Positions 1 to 6,079 of a DNA stretch of 7,372 bases are shown piece after piece. A model generated the notes under the pieces. It made no database searches. It had not been told where the DNA came from and saw only the letters and a list, made by a program, of their open reading frames with translations. Location: positions 1 to 7,372 of the forward strand of contig CANRPL010000061.1 in NCBI GenBank assembly GCA_947632495.1, written 5' to 3'. A program made the translations under genes and the position numbers. Each line of letters starts with the position of its first letter. Position 1 is the first letter of the stretch. Origin of the DNA: an uncultured Bacilli bacterium. GTDB taxonomy: Bacteria > Bacillota_I > Bacilli_A > RF39 > UBA660.

Positions 1-377
1 GTGTTAATGAAGGTTTTAGTGGTGGCGAGCGTAAGAAAAATGAAATACTACAGATGTATATGTTAAAACCTAACATGGTTCTTTTAGATGAAATTGATTC
101 TGGTCTTGATGTTGATAGTTTACGCATTGTCGGTAAAAACATTACGGAGTATCAAAAAGAGGCTCAATGTGGTCTTCTTGTTATTACCCATTACCAACGT
201 CTACTAGATTATATTAAACCGCAATTTGTCCATATTATGTCTAATGGCCGCATTGTTAAAAGTGGTGATAAGTCTTTAGTTAAATATATCGAAGAACATG
301 GTTATGACGAATTTGAAGAAAAAAAACAGGATATAACCGGTACTTGTATCGTGAAGGATATTGTTGTTAATGAATAA
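1..377 (+). CDS. sufC: SufC, Fe-S cluster assembly ATPase (3' part only)
   Basis: This is the C-terminal half of the ABC-type ATPase of the SUF system; the gene begins before the window and the reading frame starts at base 3, leaving 124 residues of a protein usually about 250 long. In fragment numbering, the ABC signature SGGE is at residues 6-9 inside the SufC-typical context NEGFSGGERKKNEILQM. Walker B plus D-loop follow (LLDEIDSGLD, 27-36, with catalytic-type E30), and the switch histidine is H63 in VITHYQRLL. The DEIDSGLD form and the tail with NGRIVKSGD are characteristic of SufC rather than of transporter ATPases. In the family, cytosolic SufC binds SufB/SufD and its ATP cycle drives scaffold rearrangement during cluster assembly. 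The next gene overlaps its end by 8 bases, so the two are probably translationally coupled. No odd residues are seen. Confidence 0.96.
   Translation, partial: VNEGFSGGERKKNEILQMYMLKPNMVLLDEIDSGLDVDSLRIVGKNITEYQKEAQCGLLVITHYQRLLDYIKPQFVHIMSNGRIVKSGDKSLVKYIEEHGYDEFEEKKQDITGTCIVKDIVVNE
353..358 (+). promoter_or_regulatory. Ribosome-binding site for the sufD-like gene
   Basis: GAAGGA lies inside the end of sufC, 11 bases before the ATG at 370. In-frame TTG codons at 361 and 364 are only 2 and 5 bases away. The ATG is preferred because it is the stronger start codon and has the same overlap layout as the start of cmk further on. Confidence 0.5.
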
Positions 378-1167
378 AATAATTATAGATAATGAAAATA
401 TTGAACTAAAGAAAATCACTAAAAAAGTTAATATCAGTATTGTTAAACGCGATGATTTCTTTGGAATACCCAAAGTTAATATCGATGTTTTAAGTGATAC
501 AAGTATGGTTTTAGATTACAATTTAGTTGATAATAAATATAATTTTATAATCAATGTTATGCCGAATGTTAACTTTTGTCTAGCGGAATTTAAAAAGGGC
601 ATAAAAGGTAAAATTCAATATACTATCAACTTATTTCAAGATAGCACTGTTACTATTGATAAATATACCGAAGCAGATGATATTAAAGAAGCTTTAATTT
701 TTAATTTAAATGGTGAAGGAGCAACATTAAATTATAATTTTAAAGCTATTTGTCAAAATAAAGATGTCTATGATTTAACGATTAATCATAATTGCTCTAA
801 AACGATTAGTAATATTAAAAATAATATTGTTAATATTGAAAATGGTAAAGCTAGTTTTCAAGTATCTAGCTATGTTCCTAAAGGAAAGATTAATTGTAAT
901 GTCGTTCAAAATAATCGAATTATTAATTTAACTGATAATAAATGTGAAATTAGACCTAATTTATATATCGATGAATATGATACAAACGCTAGTCATTCAG
1001 CTCTTATTGGGGGCTTTGATTCACATGAACTATTCTATTTAAAGACAAGGGGTATTAATGAATTAGAGGCTAACAAATTACTTATAACTGGTTTTTTACT
1101 TAGTGATTTGAATAATAAAGATTTAATTACGAAGATAATGAGAAGTATAAAAAAATATTGGAGGTGA
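370..1167 (+). CDS. sufD: SufD-like Fe-S scaffold subunit, unusually short
   Basis: The product (265 residues from ATG 370) belongs to the SufB/SufD family, which forms the SufC-binding scaffold for Fe-S cluster assembly. The recognisable part is the C-terminal end: a P-N-L-Y-I strand followed by ASHSALIGGFDSHELFYLK and TRGINELEAN, matching the family pattern (A/C)SH-A-(V/I)G-(I/F)D-xx-(L/Q)FYL-x-RG. H209 sits at the position of the conserved SufD histidine implicated in cluster assembly in E. coli. The Ser before it fits SufD better than SufB. The middle (about 40-200) is Asn/Ile/Val-rich and consistent with the family's beta-helix. Typical SufD is over 400 residues, and the N-terminal helical domain appears absent. 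Because sufC abuts directly upstream, no lost 5' segment can be hidden there. Five cysteines are present, with no obvious metal motif. Its ATG overlaps the sufC stop; its TGA is the only TGA stop in the window and lies in the sufS ribosome-binding site. It could instead be a lineage-specific scaffold replacing both SufB and SufD, which this window cannot settle. Confidence 0.85.
   Translation: MNKIIIDNENIELKKITKKVNISIVKRDDFFGIPKVNIDVLSDTSMVLDYNLVDNKYNFIINVMPNVNFCLAEFKKGIKGKIQYTINLFQDSTVTIDKYTEADDIKEALIFNLNGEGATLNYNFKAICQNKDVYDLTINHNCSKTISNIKNNIVNIENGKASFQVSSYVPKGKINCNVVQNNRIINLTDNKCEIRPNLYIDEYDTNASHSALIGGFDSHELFYLKTRGINELEANKLLITGFLLSDLNNKDLITKIMRSIKKYWR
1160..1167 (+). promoter_or_regulatory. 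Strong ribosome-binding site of sufS, overlapping the sufD stop
   Basis: GGAGGTGA closely matches the anti-Shine-Dalgarno sequence and ends with the TGA stop codon of the sufD-like gene. The GGAGG core is 6 bases before the sufS ATG, fixing that start and suggesting re-initiation by ribosomes ending sufD. Confidence 0.85.
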
Positions 1168-1170
1168 TTT

Positions 1171-2361
1171 ATGCATCGTGAAGATTTTGATCTTTTAAAG
1201 CAAGATATCATCTACTTTGATAATGGAGCGACGACTTTAAAACCACATCTTTTAGCGGAAGCCATTAGTGATTACTATAATAATTATAGTGCGAATGCTC
1301 ATCGTGGAGATTATGATATAAGTTTAAAAGTTGATGAGAACTTTGAAAAGAGTCGTTTTTTAGTTAGTGACTTTATTGGCGCTGATAGTAATGAAATAAT
1401 ATTTACTAATAACGCTACCGATTCTTTAAATAAGATTGTATTAGGTTATTTTAGCCATTATTTAGAACCAGAAGATGAGGTATTAATAACAACTAGTGAA
1501 CATGCATCTAATGTTTTACCTTGGTTTGAATTAGCTAAAAATAAGGGTATAACTGTCAGCTACATTCCTTTAGATAATATTCACCATGTAACTTTAGATA
1601 ATGTTAAAAAAAGTATAACGAAGCATACTAAAGTTATCTCTTTAGCGCATATTACTAATGTTATTGGTGATGTACGACCTTTAAAAGAGATAATTGAATT
1701 TGCTCACATGAATAATATTTTAGTAGTTGTTGATGGCGCACAATCTGTTCCCCATATGAAAATTGATGTTAAGGATTTAGATATCGATTTTTTAGCTTTT
1801 TCAGCTCATAAGATGTGTGGACCAACCGGTGTTGGTGTTTTATATGGTAAATATGAGTTATTAAAAAAGATGTATCCTTTAATTGTCGGTGGGGGAATGA
1901 ATGGCAGCTTTGAAGCTAATGGTGACGTTTCCTATAATGAACCACCATACTTTTATGAAGCTGGTACACCAAATATTGCTGGTGTTATCGGTTTTGGCAA
2001 AGTTATCGAGTACTTAAACCAAATCGGTATGGATAACATTCATAAACGTGAATTAGAGTTACGTAATTACGCTCTTCATCGTTTGAAAGAAATAGATGAT
2101 ATTATCATTTATAATGAATATAGTCAAAGTGGAATAATTGCTTTTAACTATAAAGATATTTTTGCGCAAGATTTGGCTATCTATTTAAATAAGTATCATA
2201 TCTGTGTTAGAGCTGGTAATCATTGCGCTAAAATATTGAAAGATGAAATTAATATTAAAAATACTTGTCGTTTAAGTTTCTATTTTTACAATACGGAAGA
2301 AGAAATAGATAAATTAATAGAAGTATTAAAAAATCCTAATATTAAAAAGGAAATTTTCTAA
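1171..2361 (+). CDS. sufS: SufS, PLP-dependent cysteine desulfurase
   Basis: This cytosolic aminotransferase-fold class V enzyme converts cysteine to alanine and carries the sulfur as a persulfide for Fe-S assembly. The 396 residues are close to the usual 400-410. The N-terminus has IYFDNGATTLKP. Cofactor-site residues are visible: H111 in TSEHASN (stacks on PLP), D188 and Q191 in VDGAQSVPH, and the Schiff-base lysine K214 in FSAHKMCGPTGVGVLYG. The substrate-side motif GGGMNG is followed by a glycine-rich stretch (YEAGTPNIAG). The persulfide-forming cysteine is C352 in RAGNHCAKIL; this short RxGxHCA loop is typical of group II (SufS-type) desulfurases and distinguishes it from IscS/NifS. It follows the sufD-like gene by 3 bases and has a very strong ribosome-binding site. 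SufS normally needs a SufU or SufE sulfur acceptor, and neither follows; a hairpin terminator comes next. The annotation is firm; only the identity of its acceptor is open. Confidence 0.96.
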   Translation: MHREDFDLLKQDIIYFDNGATTLKPHLLAEAISDYYNNYSANAHRGDYDISLKVDENFEKSRFLVSDFIGADSNEIIFTNNATDSLNKIVLGYFSHYLEPEDEVLITTSEHASNVLPWFELAKNKGITVSYIPLDNIHHVTLDNVKKSITKHTKVISLAHITNVIGDVRPLKEIIEFAHMNNILVVVDGAQSVPHMKIDVKDLDIDFLAFSAHKMCGPTGVGVLYGKYELLKKMYPLIVGGGMNGSFEANGDVSYNEPPYFYEAGTPNIAGVIGFGKVIEYLNQIGMDNIHKRELELRNYALHRLKEIDDIIIYNEYSQSGIIAFNYKDIFAQDLAIYLNKYHICVRAGNHCAKILKDEINIKNTCRLSFYFYNTEEEIDKLIEVLKNPNIKKEIF

Positions 2362-2380
2362 AAAGGAAGTTATCCTTTTT
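2360..2380 (+). terminator. Weak intrinsic terminator ending the suf operon
   Basis: An 8-bp perfect stem (AAAAAGGA at 2360-2367 with TCCTTTTT at 2373-2380) and a 5-base loop AGTTA follow the sufS stop codon at once, then ATTTATATAT. Only two pairs are G-C and the T run is part of the stem, so efficiency may be modest. The A run on the left arm would give the opposite strand a T run too, but no convergent gene is seen. Confidence 0.6.
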
Positions 2381-2405
2381 ATTTATATATTAAAAAGCTT
2401 TTATA

Positions 2406-2414
2406 TGATATAAT
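2406..2414 (+). promoter_or_regulatory. Extended -10 promoter for mutL
   Basis: TGATATAAT is a perfect extended -10 element (TGnTATAAT) 35 bases before the mutL ATG. No -35 hexamer near consensus exists at 16-18 bases (the 17-base spacing gives TATATT), so recognition would depend on the TG extension. Expected transcription start is near 2421, giving a leader of about 30 bases with AAGGAAG (2435-2441) as ribosome-binding site. Confidence 0.72.
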
Positions 2415-2449
2415 GAAGTTGGAAAATTAGTAAGAAGGAAGATGATTTC

Positions 2450-4198
2450 ATGGCTGTAATAAAGATGCTCGATACGATTTTAGCTAATAAGATAGCTGCT
2501 GGTGAAGTGGTTGAAAGATGTTCTTCAGTTGTTAAAGAATTAGTTGAAAATAGTATTGATGCAGGATCATCAGAAATTAAAGTTGAACTTATTAATTCTG
2601 GTGTTAAAGAAATCAAAGTAACCGATAATGGTAAAGGTATGGATGCTGAAGATGCAGTTTTATGTTTTTCTCGTCATGCGACAAGTAAGATTCATGTTGA
2701 AGATGACTTATATCATATTGCTACATTGGGCTTTCGTGGTGAAGCTCTTGCTAGTATTGCTAGTGTTTCTAAAGTTGAATTAGTTACCTCTATGGGATCA
2801 GTAGGAACGACCGTTAAAATTGAGGGTGGTAAGATTATCAGTACTGAAAAAAGTGATGCCTATAAAGGAACTATTATTACAGTTAGAGATTTATTTTATA
2901 ATACACCAGCCCGATTAAAACATTTAAAAAGTCTTTATACCGAGTTAGCTAATGTTACCGATTATATGAATAAATTGGCTTTAGCGCATCCCGATATTCG
3001 CTTTACTTTAAGTAATGATGATAAGGTTTTATTTAAAACCGATGGATCAGGTGATACCTTAAAAGTTATTAACGCCATTTATGGCTTAAGTATTACTAAA
3101 AAGATGATTGAACTTGAAGCTAGTAATGATGATTATACTATTTATGGATATATCTCTTTACCGGAAGTGCATCGCGCTAATCGTAATGGTATGGTGACTA
3201 TTGTCAATGGACGTAATGTTCGTAATGCTGAACTTAATCGTTATATTAATGAAGCTTATCACTCATACAAGCCTGATAATCGTTATCCTATCGTTGTTAT
3301 CAATATTGTAGTTGATACTAGTTTAGTTGATGTTAATATTCATCCTACTAAAATGGATGTTAAGTTTGGTAAACAAGAAGTATTAAATGAACTTGTCTAT
3401 AACGCTATTAGAGAGGCTCTAAAACCTAAAACTTTAATTCCCCATATTGAACCAATAAAAAGGGAAGAACCTAAAAAGGTTTTAGAGACGATAACTTTAG
3501 ACTTTGATGAACCGACGACAACGGATGCAACCGAATATATAGTTAATGATGATTTAACACCGGTAGTAGCGGAAGATGATAGTTATGAAGTTCATCAAGA
3601 TGATAAACTAAAATTACCTCTTATTTATCCTGTGGGATTAGTGCATGGTACTTATATCATCTGTCAAAATGAAGATGGAATGTACATTATTGATCAACAT
3701 GCTGCTAAAGAGCGTATCAATTATGAATTAGTTAAGAAAAAGTTAGCAAGTCGTAAGAAAGAAAGTACTGCTTTATTAGTACCACTTACAATTGAATATC
3801 CAGCTAATGAGTTTATTGTCTTAAAAGAAAACTTTTCTTTACTACGCGATATGAATTTTGATATTGATGAATTCGGTGTCAATTCTATAATTATTAAAGC
3901 TCATCCGGTATGGTTACCAGTCGGCTATGAAGATGAAGCAATCCGTAAAATAATTGAAGTTGTTTTACAAAAAGAAAAGAATTTTGATTTAGTTCGCTTT
4001 TATGATAACGTTTCTGCGACTGTCGCTTGCAAAATGAGTATTAAGGCTAATACCAATATTACTTTAGAAGAAATGGAACATTTAATTAATGATTTACGAG
4101 CATGTGATAATCCATTTAATTGTCCTCATGGACGACCTACAGTTATCTACTATAGTAAGAGTGATTTAGAGAAAATGTTTAAGCGAAGTGGCTTTTAA
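2450..4198 (+). CDS. mutL: MutL, DNA mismatch-repair ATPase/endonuclease
   Basis: MutL couples mismatch recognition by MutS to strand incision. The N-terminal GHKL ATPase (about 1-335) shows all motifs: E30 and N34 in KELVENSIDAG, D59-G63 in TDNGKGM, RHATSKI at 75-81, GFRGEAL at 94-100, and K301 in VNIHPTK. A short acidic linker (about 335-385) leads to the C-terminal dimerisation/nuclease domain. There DQHAAKERINYE at 415-426 fits the endonuclease motif DQHAx2Ex4E exactly, followed by ACKMSIKA and the zinc-site motif CPHGRPT (C558, H560). It should therefore nick DNA itself, as in bacteria without MutH. The 582 residues are slightly short for the family (roughly 600-650), mainly in the linker. 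The site where other bacterial MutLs carry the beta-clamp motif QxxLVP-like reads TALLVP (440-445), lacking Gln. mutS, its usual neighbour, is not next to it: suf genes precede and frr follows. It has its own promoter and no convincing terminator, so some transcripts may continue into frr. Confidence 0.97.
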   Translation: MAVIKMLDTILANKIAAGEVVERCSSVVKELVENSIDAGSSEIKVELINSGVKEIKVTDNGKGMDAEDAVLCFSRHATSKIHVEDDLYHIATLGFRGEALASIASVSKVELVTSMGSVGTTVKIEGGKIISTEKSDAYKGTIITVRDLFYNTPARLKHLKSLYTELANVTDYMNKLALAHPDIRFTLSNDDKVLFKTDGSGDTLKVINAIYGLSITKKMIELEASNDDYTIYGYISLPEVHRANRNGMVTIVNGRNVRNAELNRYINEAYHSYKPDNRYPIVVINIVVDTSLVDVNIHPTKMDVKFGKQEVLNELVYNAIREALKPKTLIPHIEPIKREEPKKVLETITLDFDEPTTTDATEYIVNDDLTPVVAEDDSYEVHQDDKLKLPLIYPVGLVHGTYIICQNEDGMYIIDQHAAKERINYELVKKKLASRKKESTALLVPLTIEYPANEFIVLKENFSLLRDMNFDIDEFGVNSIIIKAHPVWLPVGYEDEAIRKIIEVVLQKEKNFDLVRFYDNVSATVACKMSIKANTNITLEEMEHLINDLRACDNPFNCPHGRPTVIYYSKSDLEKMFKRSGF

Positions 4199-4202
4199 AT
4201 TG

Positions 4203-4232
4203 TTGATATTAAAAATATTTATGTGATATAAT
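4203..4232 (+). promoter_or_regulatory. Promoter for frr
   Basis: TTGATA (4203-4208, one mismatch to TTGACA) is separated by 18 bases from a perfect TATAAT (4227-4232), which also carries the TG extension at 4224-4225. It begins 4 bases after the mutL stop. Predicted start near 4239 gives a leader of about 20 bases that holds the ribosome-binding site AGGAGA (4242-4247). Confidence 0.82.
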
Positions 4233-4257
4233 GATGATGATAGGAGAGATTAAATAG

Positions 4258-4800
4258 ATGGAAGATATTTTGTTTGAAGTTGAAGCAAGAATGGATGAAG
4301 CTATTGAAAACATGGAGAAACGTTTTACTAATATTCGAGCTGGTAGAGCTAATCCTGCTATGTTAGATGGTGTCATGGTTAATTATTATGGTGTTGATAC
4401 ACCTTTAAAGCAATTAGCGACCATTGCTATTCCGGAAGCTCGTCAGCTATCAATTAAACCATTTGATAAAGGATCTATTGGAGCGATTGAAAAAGGTATT
4501 ATGGCAGCCAATATTGGACTTACACCTAATAATAATGGTGAATGTATTATTTTAAATATTCCTGCTTTAACGGAAGATACTAGAAAAGAATATGTTAAAC
4601 AAGCTAAAGGCTATGCTGAAGATTGCCGTATTGTCTTAAGAAATATTCGTCAGGATGCTAATAAGGATATCGCTAAATTAGAGATACCTGAAGACGATGC
4701 TAAGGCAGGCGAAGAAGATGTTCAAGAATTGATTAATAAATATAATAAAATTGTCGATGAAAAGTTTAAAGAAAAAGAAGAAGAGTTAATGACCGTTTAA
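4258..4800 (+). CDS. frr: Ribosome recycling factor (RRF)
   Basis: RRF, with EF-G, splits the post-termination ribosome so subunits can be reused; it is cytosolic and generally essential. The 180 residues are close to the usual 185. The N-terminal helix of domain I carries the family block FTNIRAGRANPAMLDG (23-38, with R27, R30 and N32). Domain II (about 30-104) follows with VNYYGVDTPLKQLATI and the IPEARQLSIKPFDK block. The C-terminal helices of domain I include LNIPALTEDTRKEYVK and LRNIRQDANKDI; R131 occupies the place of the conserved arginine that contacts 23S rRNA in E. coli RRF, while the next Arg is Gln here. ATG 4258 is supported by AGGAGA 10 bases upstream. In most Bacillota frr follows pyrH (often rpsB-tsf-pyrH-frr); here it stands alone between mutL and an AI-2E gene with its own promoter and terminator. 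The function is certain; only the location is unusual. Confidence 0.97.
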   Translation: MEDILFEVEARMDEAIENMEKRFTNIRAGRANPAMLDGVMVNYYGVDTPLKQLATIAIPEARQLSIKPFDKGSIGAIEKGIMAANIGLTPNNNGECIILNIPALTEDTRKEYVKQAKGYAEDCRIVLRNIRQDANKDIAKLEIPEDDAKAGEEDVQELINKYNKIVDEKFKEKEEELMTV

Positions 4801-4809
4801 CTCTTTTTT
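4781..4809 (+). terminator. Intrinsic terminator overlapping the 3' end of frr
   Basis: A 9-bp perfect stem pairs AAGAGTTAA (4781-4789) with TTAACTCTT (4797-4805) around the 7-base loop TGACCGT, and a run of six T follows within 4804-4809. The left arm lies in the last codons of frr and its stop codon TAA (4798-4800) is in the right arm. A terminating ribosome would cover the hairpin, so termination may be tuned by translation of frr. Confidence 0.78.
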
Positions 4810-4833
4810 ATTAAAGTTATTTATCGAGTGTAA

Positions 4834-4857
4834 ACAAATGATATTGAATATCGTTGT
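4834..4857 (+). other. Imperfect hairpin between frr and the AI-2E gene
   Basis: GATAT (4840-4844) pairs with ATATC (4848-4852) over a TGA loop; the stem continues with T-G, A-T, A-T, a bulged A4836, then C-G and A-T. Four bases (GCGG) plus a C separate it from a six-T run at 4863-4868, so it is not a standard terminator. It could be a backup terminator or simply chance pairing in AT-rich DNA. Confidence 0.3.
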
Positions 4858-4869
4858 GCGGCTTTTTTA

Positions 4870-4898
4870 TTGTTAAATAATCGATTATTTGGTATAAT
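4870..4898 (+). promoter_or_regulatory. Promoter of the AI-2E - cmk - alaS unit
   Basis: TTGTTA (4870-4875) and a perfect TATAAT (4893-4898) are 17 bases apart, with a TG extension at 4890-4891. This is the best-spaced promoter in the window. Its -10 is so close to the gene that the predicted start (about 4903-4907) falls in the ribosome-binding site. Confidence 0.82.
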
Positions 4899-4904
4899 TA
4901 AAAA

Positions 4905-4910
4905 AGGTGA
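4905..4910 (+). promoter_or_regulatory. Ribosome-binding site of the AI-2E family gene
   Basis: AGGTGA ends 5 bases before ATG 4916 and so decides that start. The in-frame GTG at 4907 is part of this site and has no properly spaced site of its own. Confidence 0.7.
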
Positions 4911-4915
4911 TAAAG

Positions 4916-6079
4916 ATGCAAGAGGAAAAGGAAACGAAAGTAAAAAGTAAAATTAATTATCGTAAGATAAATGAAATATTAAAATTATCTCATCGTGTCT
5001 TAGAAGTGTTTTATGTTTTATTACTTATTTTAGGTGTTTATATCGTTATTAAAGTATGCCAAGAATTAAATATTTGGCCTATTGTTTTAGATATTCTTAA
5101 GATTTTAGCGCCTTTATTTATTGGTATCGTTATTGCATGGTTGTTTAATCCCATCGTCTCTTTTCTGGAAAAGAAGAAAATTAAAAGAGTGTTTGGCGTA
5201 ATTATTGTCTATGTTGTATTATTAGGTGTCATTGTGCTTCTTGTGGGTTCTATCATGCCGATATTGTATGAACAAATTGTAAGTTTTGCGGAATCCATTC
5301 CTAATCTTTTAGATAGTGTTGAAAATTTTATGGAAAATATCTTAAATCGTTTCAGCAATATTGATGGCCTTAATATTGAGGTAGTTAAAGCTAAAGTTGT
5401 TATGCAACTAGAAAACTTTGGAGAAGGTATTTCTGATACGTTACCTAATCAAGCAATTAGTTTAGCGAAAGGATTAATATCTGGTATTTCAACCATTGTC
5501 GTCGGTCTAATTATTGGTTTCTTCCTTTTAATTAGTTCTGGTACTGTCGGTGAAACTTTTACATCTTTTATGCCAAAGAAATGGCGCAAAGATACAGCGG
5601 CTTTAATGAAAACGGTTGATTCATCATTACGTAACTATGTTGTCGGTGTTATTATTGATGCAATTGTTATCTTTGTTATCTGTTCCATCGTATTTAGTTT
5701 AATCGGTTTACGTGCTCCATTATTATTTGCTATTTTCTGCGCTATCACGAATGTTATTCCTTATGTTGGACCATATATTGGTGCTGTACCAGCCGTTATT
5801 ATTGGTTTTTCAATAAGTCCAACTGTCGGTATTTTAACTGTTATAGCGATTGCTGTTATTCAGTTCTTTGAAGGTAACTTCTTACAAGAATATATCATGA
5901 GTAAGACAACTAAATTACACCCAGTTACAATCATTAGTGGTCTATTACTATTCTCTCATTTCTGGGGTATCTTTGGTATGATTATCTCAACACCATTAAT
6001 TGCTATTTTTAAGCAATTATGGGTTTTCTTCGATAATAAATATGATTTCTTTAATAGTAAGGAGGAAGCAAGTGAATAA
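4916..6079 (+). CDS. AI-2E family integral membrane protein (YrrI/TqsA-like permease)
   Basis: This 387-residue inner-membrane protein belongs to the AI-2E (autoinducer-2 exporter, UPF0118) family. After a charged, Lys-rich cytosolic N-terminus (1-25) come hydrophobic segments near 28-48, 52-75, 90-115, then a polar, partly helical region (about 120-175), and further segments near 177-202, 235-265, 267-300 and 300-375. Family signatures are the NVIPYVGPYIGAVPA block beginning at N279, and the C-terminal block with FFEGNFLQEYIMSK, LHPVTIISGLL and FGMIISTPL. Members have been linked to AI-2 export (TqsA) or cation/proton antiport, but substrate cannot be read from sequence, and the name should not be taken as proof of quorum signalling. 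In Bacillus subtilis a member (yrrI) lies next to alaS, as I recall; here cmk lies between them. It is first in its transcription unit and overlaps cmk by 8 bases. Confidence 0.92.
   Translation: MQEEKETKVKSKINYRKINEILKLSHRVLEVFYVLLLILGVYIVIKVCQELNIWPIVLDILKILAPLFIGIVIAWLFNPIVSFLEKKKIKRVFGVIIVYVVLLGVIVLLVGSIMPILYEQIVSFAESIPNLLDSVENFMENILNRFSNIDGLNIEVVKAKVVMQLENFGEGISDTLPNQAISLAKGLISGISTIVVGLIIGFFLLISSGTVGETFTSFMPKKWRKDTAALMKTVDSSLRNYVVGVIIDAIVIFVICSIVFSLIGLRAPLLFAIFCAITNVIPYVGPYIGAVPAVIIGFSISPTVGILTVIAIAVIQFFEGNFLQEYIMSKTTKLHPVTIISGLLLFSHFWGIFGMIISTPLIAIFKQLWVFFDNKYDFFNSKEEASE
6059..6065 (+). promoter_or_regulatory. Ribosome-binding site that sets the GTG start of cmk
   Basis: AAGGAGG is a full-strength site within the last codons of the AI-2E gene, 6 bases before GTG 6072. 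It argues against the longer in-frame extension beginning at 6000. Confidence 0.88.

Noticed and set aside
276..473. Minus-strand open frame of 65 codons across the sufC/sufD junction
   Set aside because: It lies opposite two well-supported genes, is Ile/Phe-rich as expected from AT-rich complement, and has no recognisable motif.
1165..1167. TGA as a Trp codon giving a SufD-SufS fusion
   Set aside because: The Trp codons checked across the genes are all TGG, no gene contains an internal TGA, and a strong ribosome-binding site with ATG follows, so TGA is a stop.
2401..2616. Minus-strand open frame of 71 codons opposite the mutL start
   Set aside because: It is antisense to the conserved ATPase motifs and the mutL promoter, with no recognisable domain.
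4178..4197. Hairpin AAGC...GCTT at the end of mutL as a terminator
   Set aside because: Only four contiguous pairs and a T run of four; too weak to call.
4834..4868. Second terminator or small RNA after frr
   Set aside because: The hairpin is imperfect and separated from the T run by GCGGC; no promoter for a separate RNA is seen. It is kept only as a low-confidence hairpin.
4907..4915. GTG 4907 as start of the AI-2E gene
   Set aside because: The codon is part of the AGGTGA site serving ATG 4916 and has no site of its own; it would matter only if the mRNA were truly leaderless.
6000..6071. Longer N-terminus for cmk
   Set aside because: The extra 24 residues lie within the AI-2E coding region and do not resemble CMK; GTG 6072 has a perfect ribosome-binding site and gives the family N-terminus.
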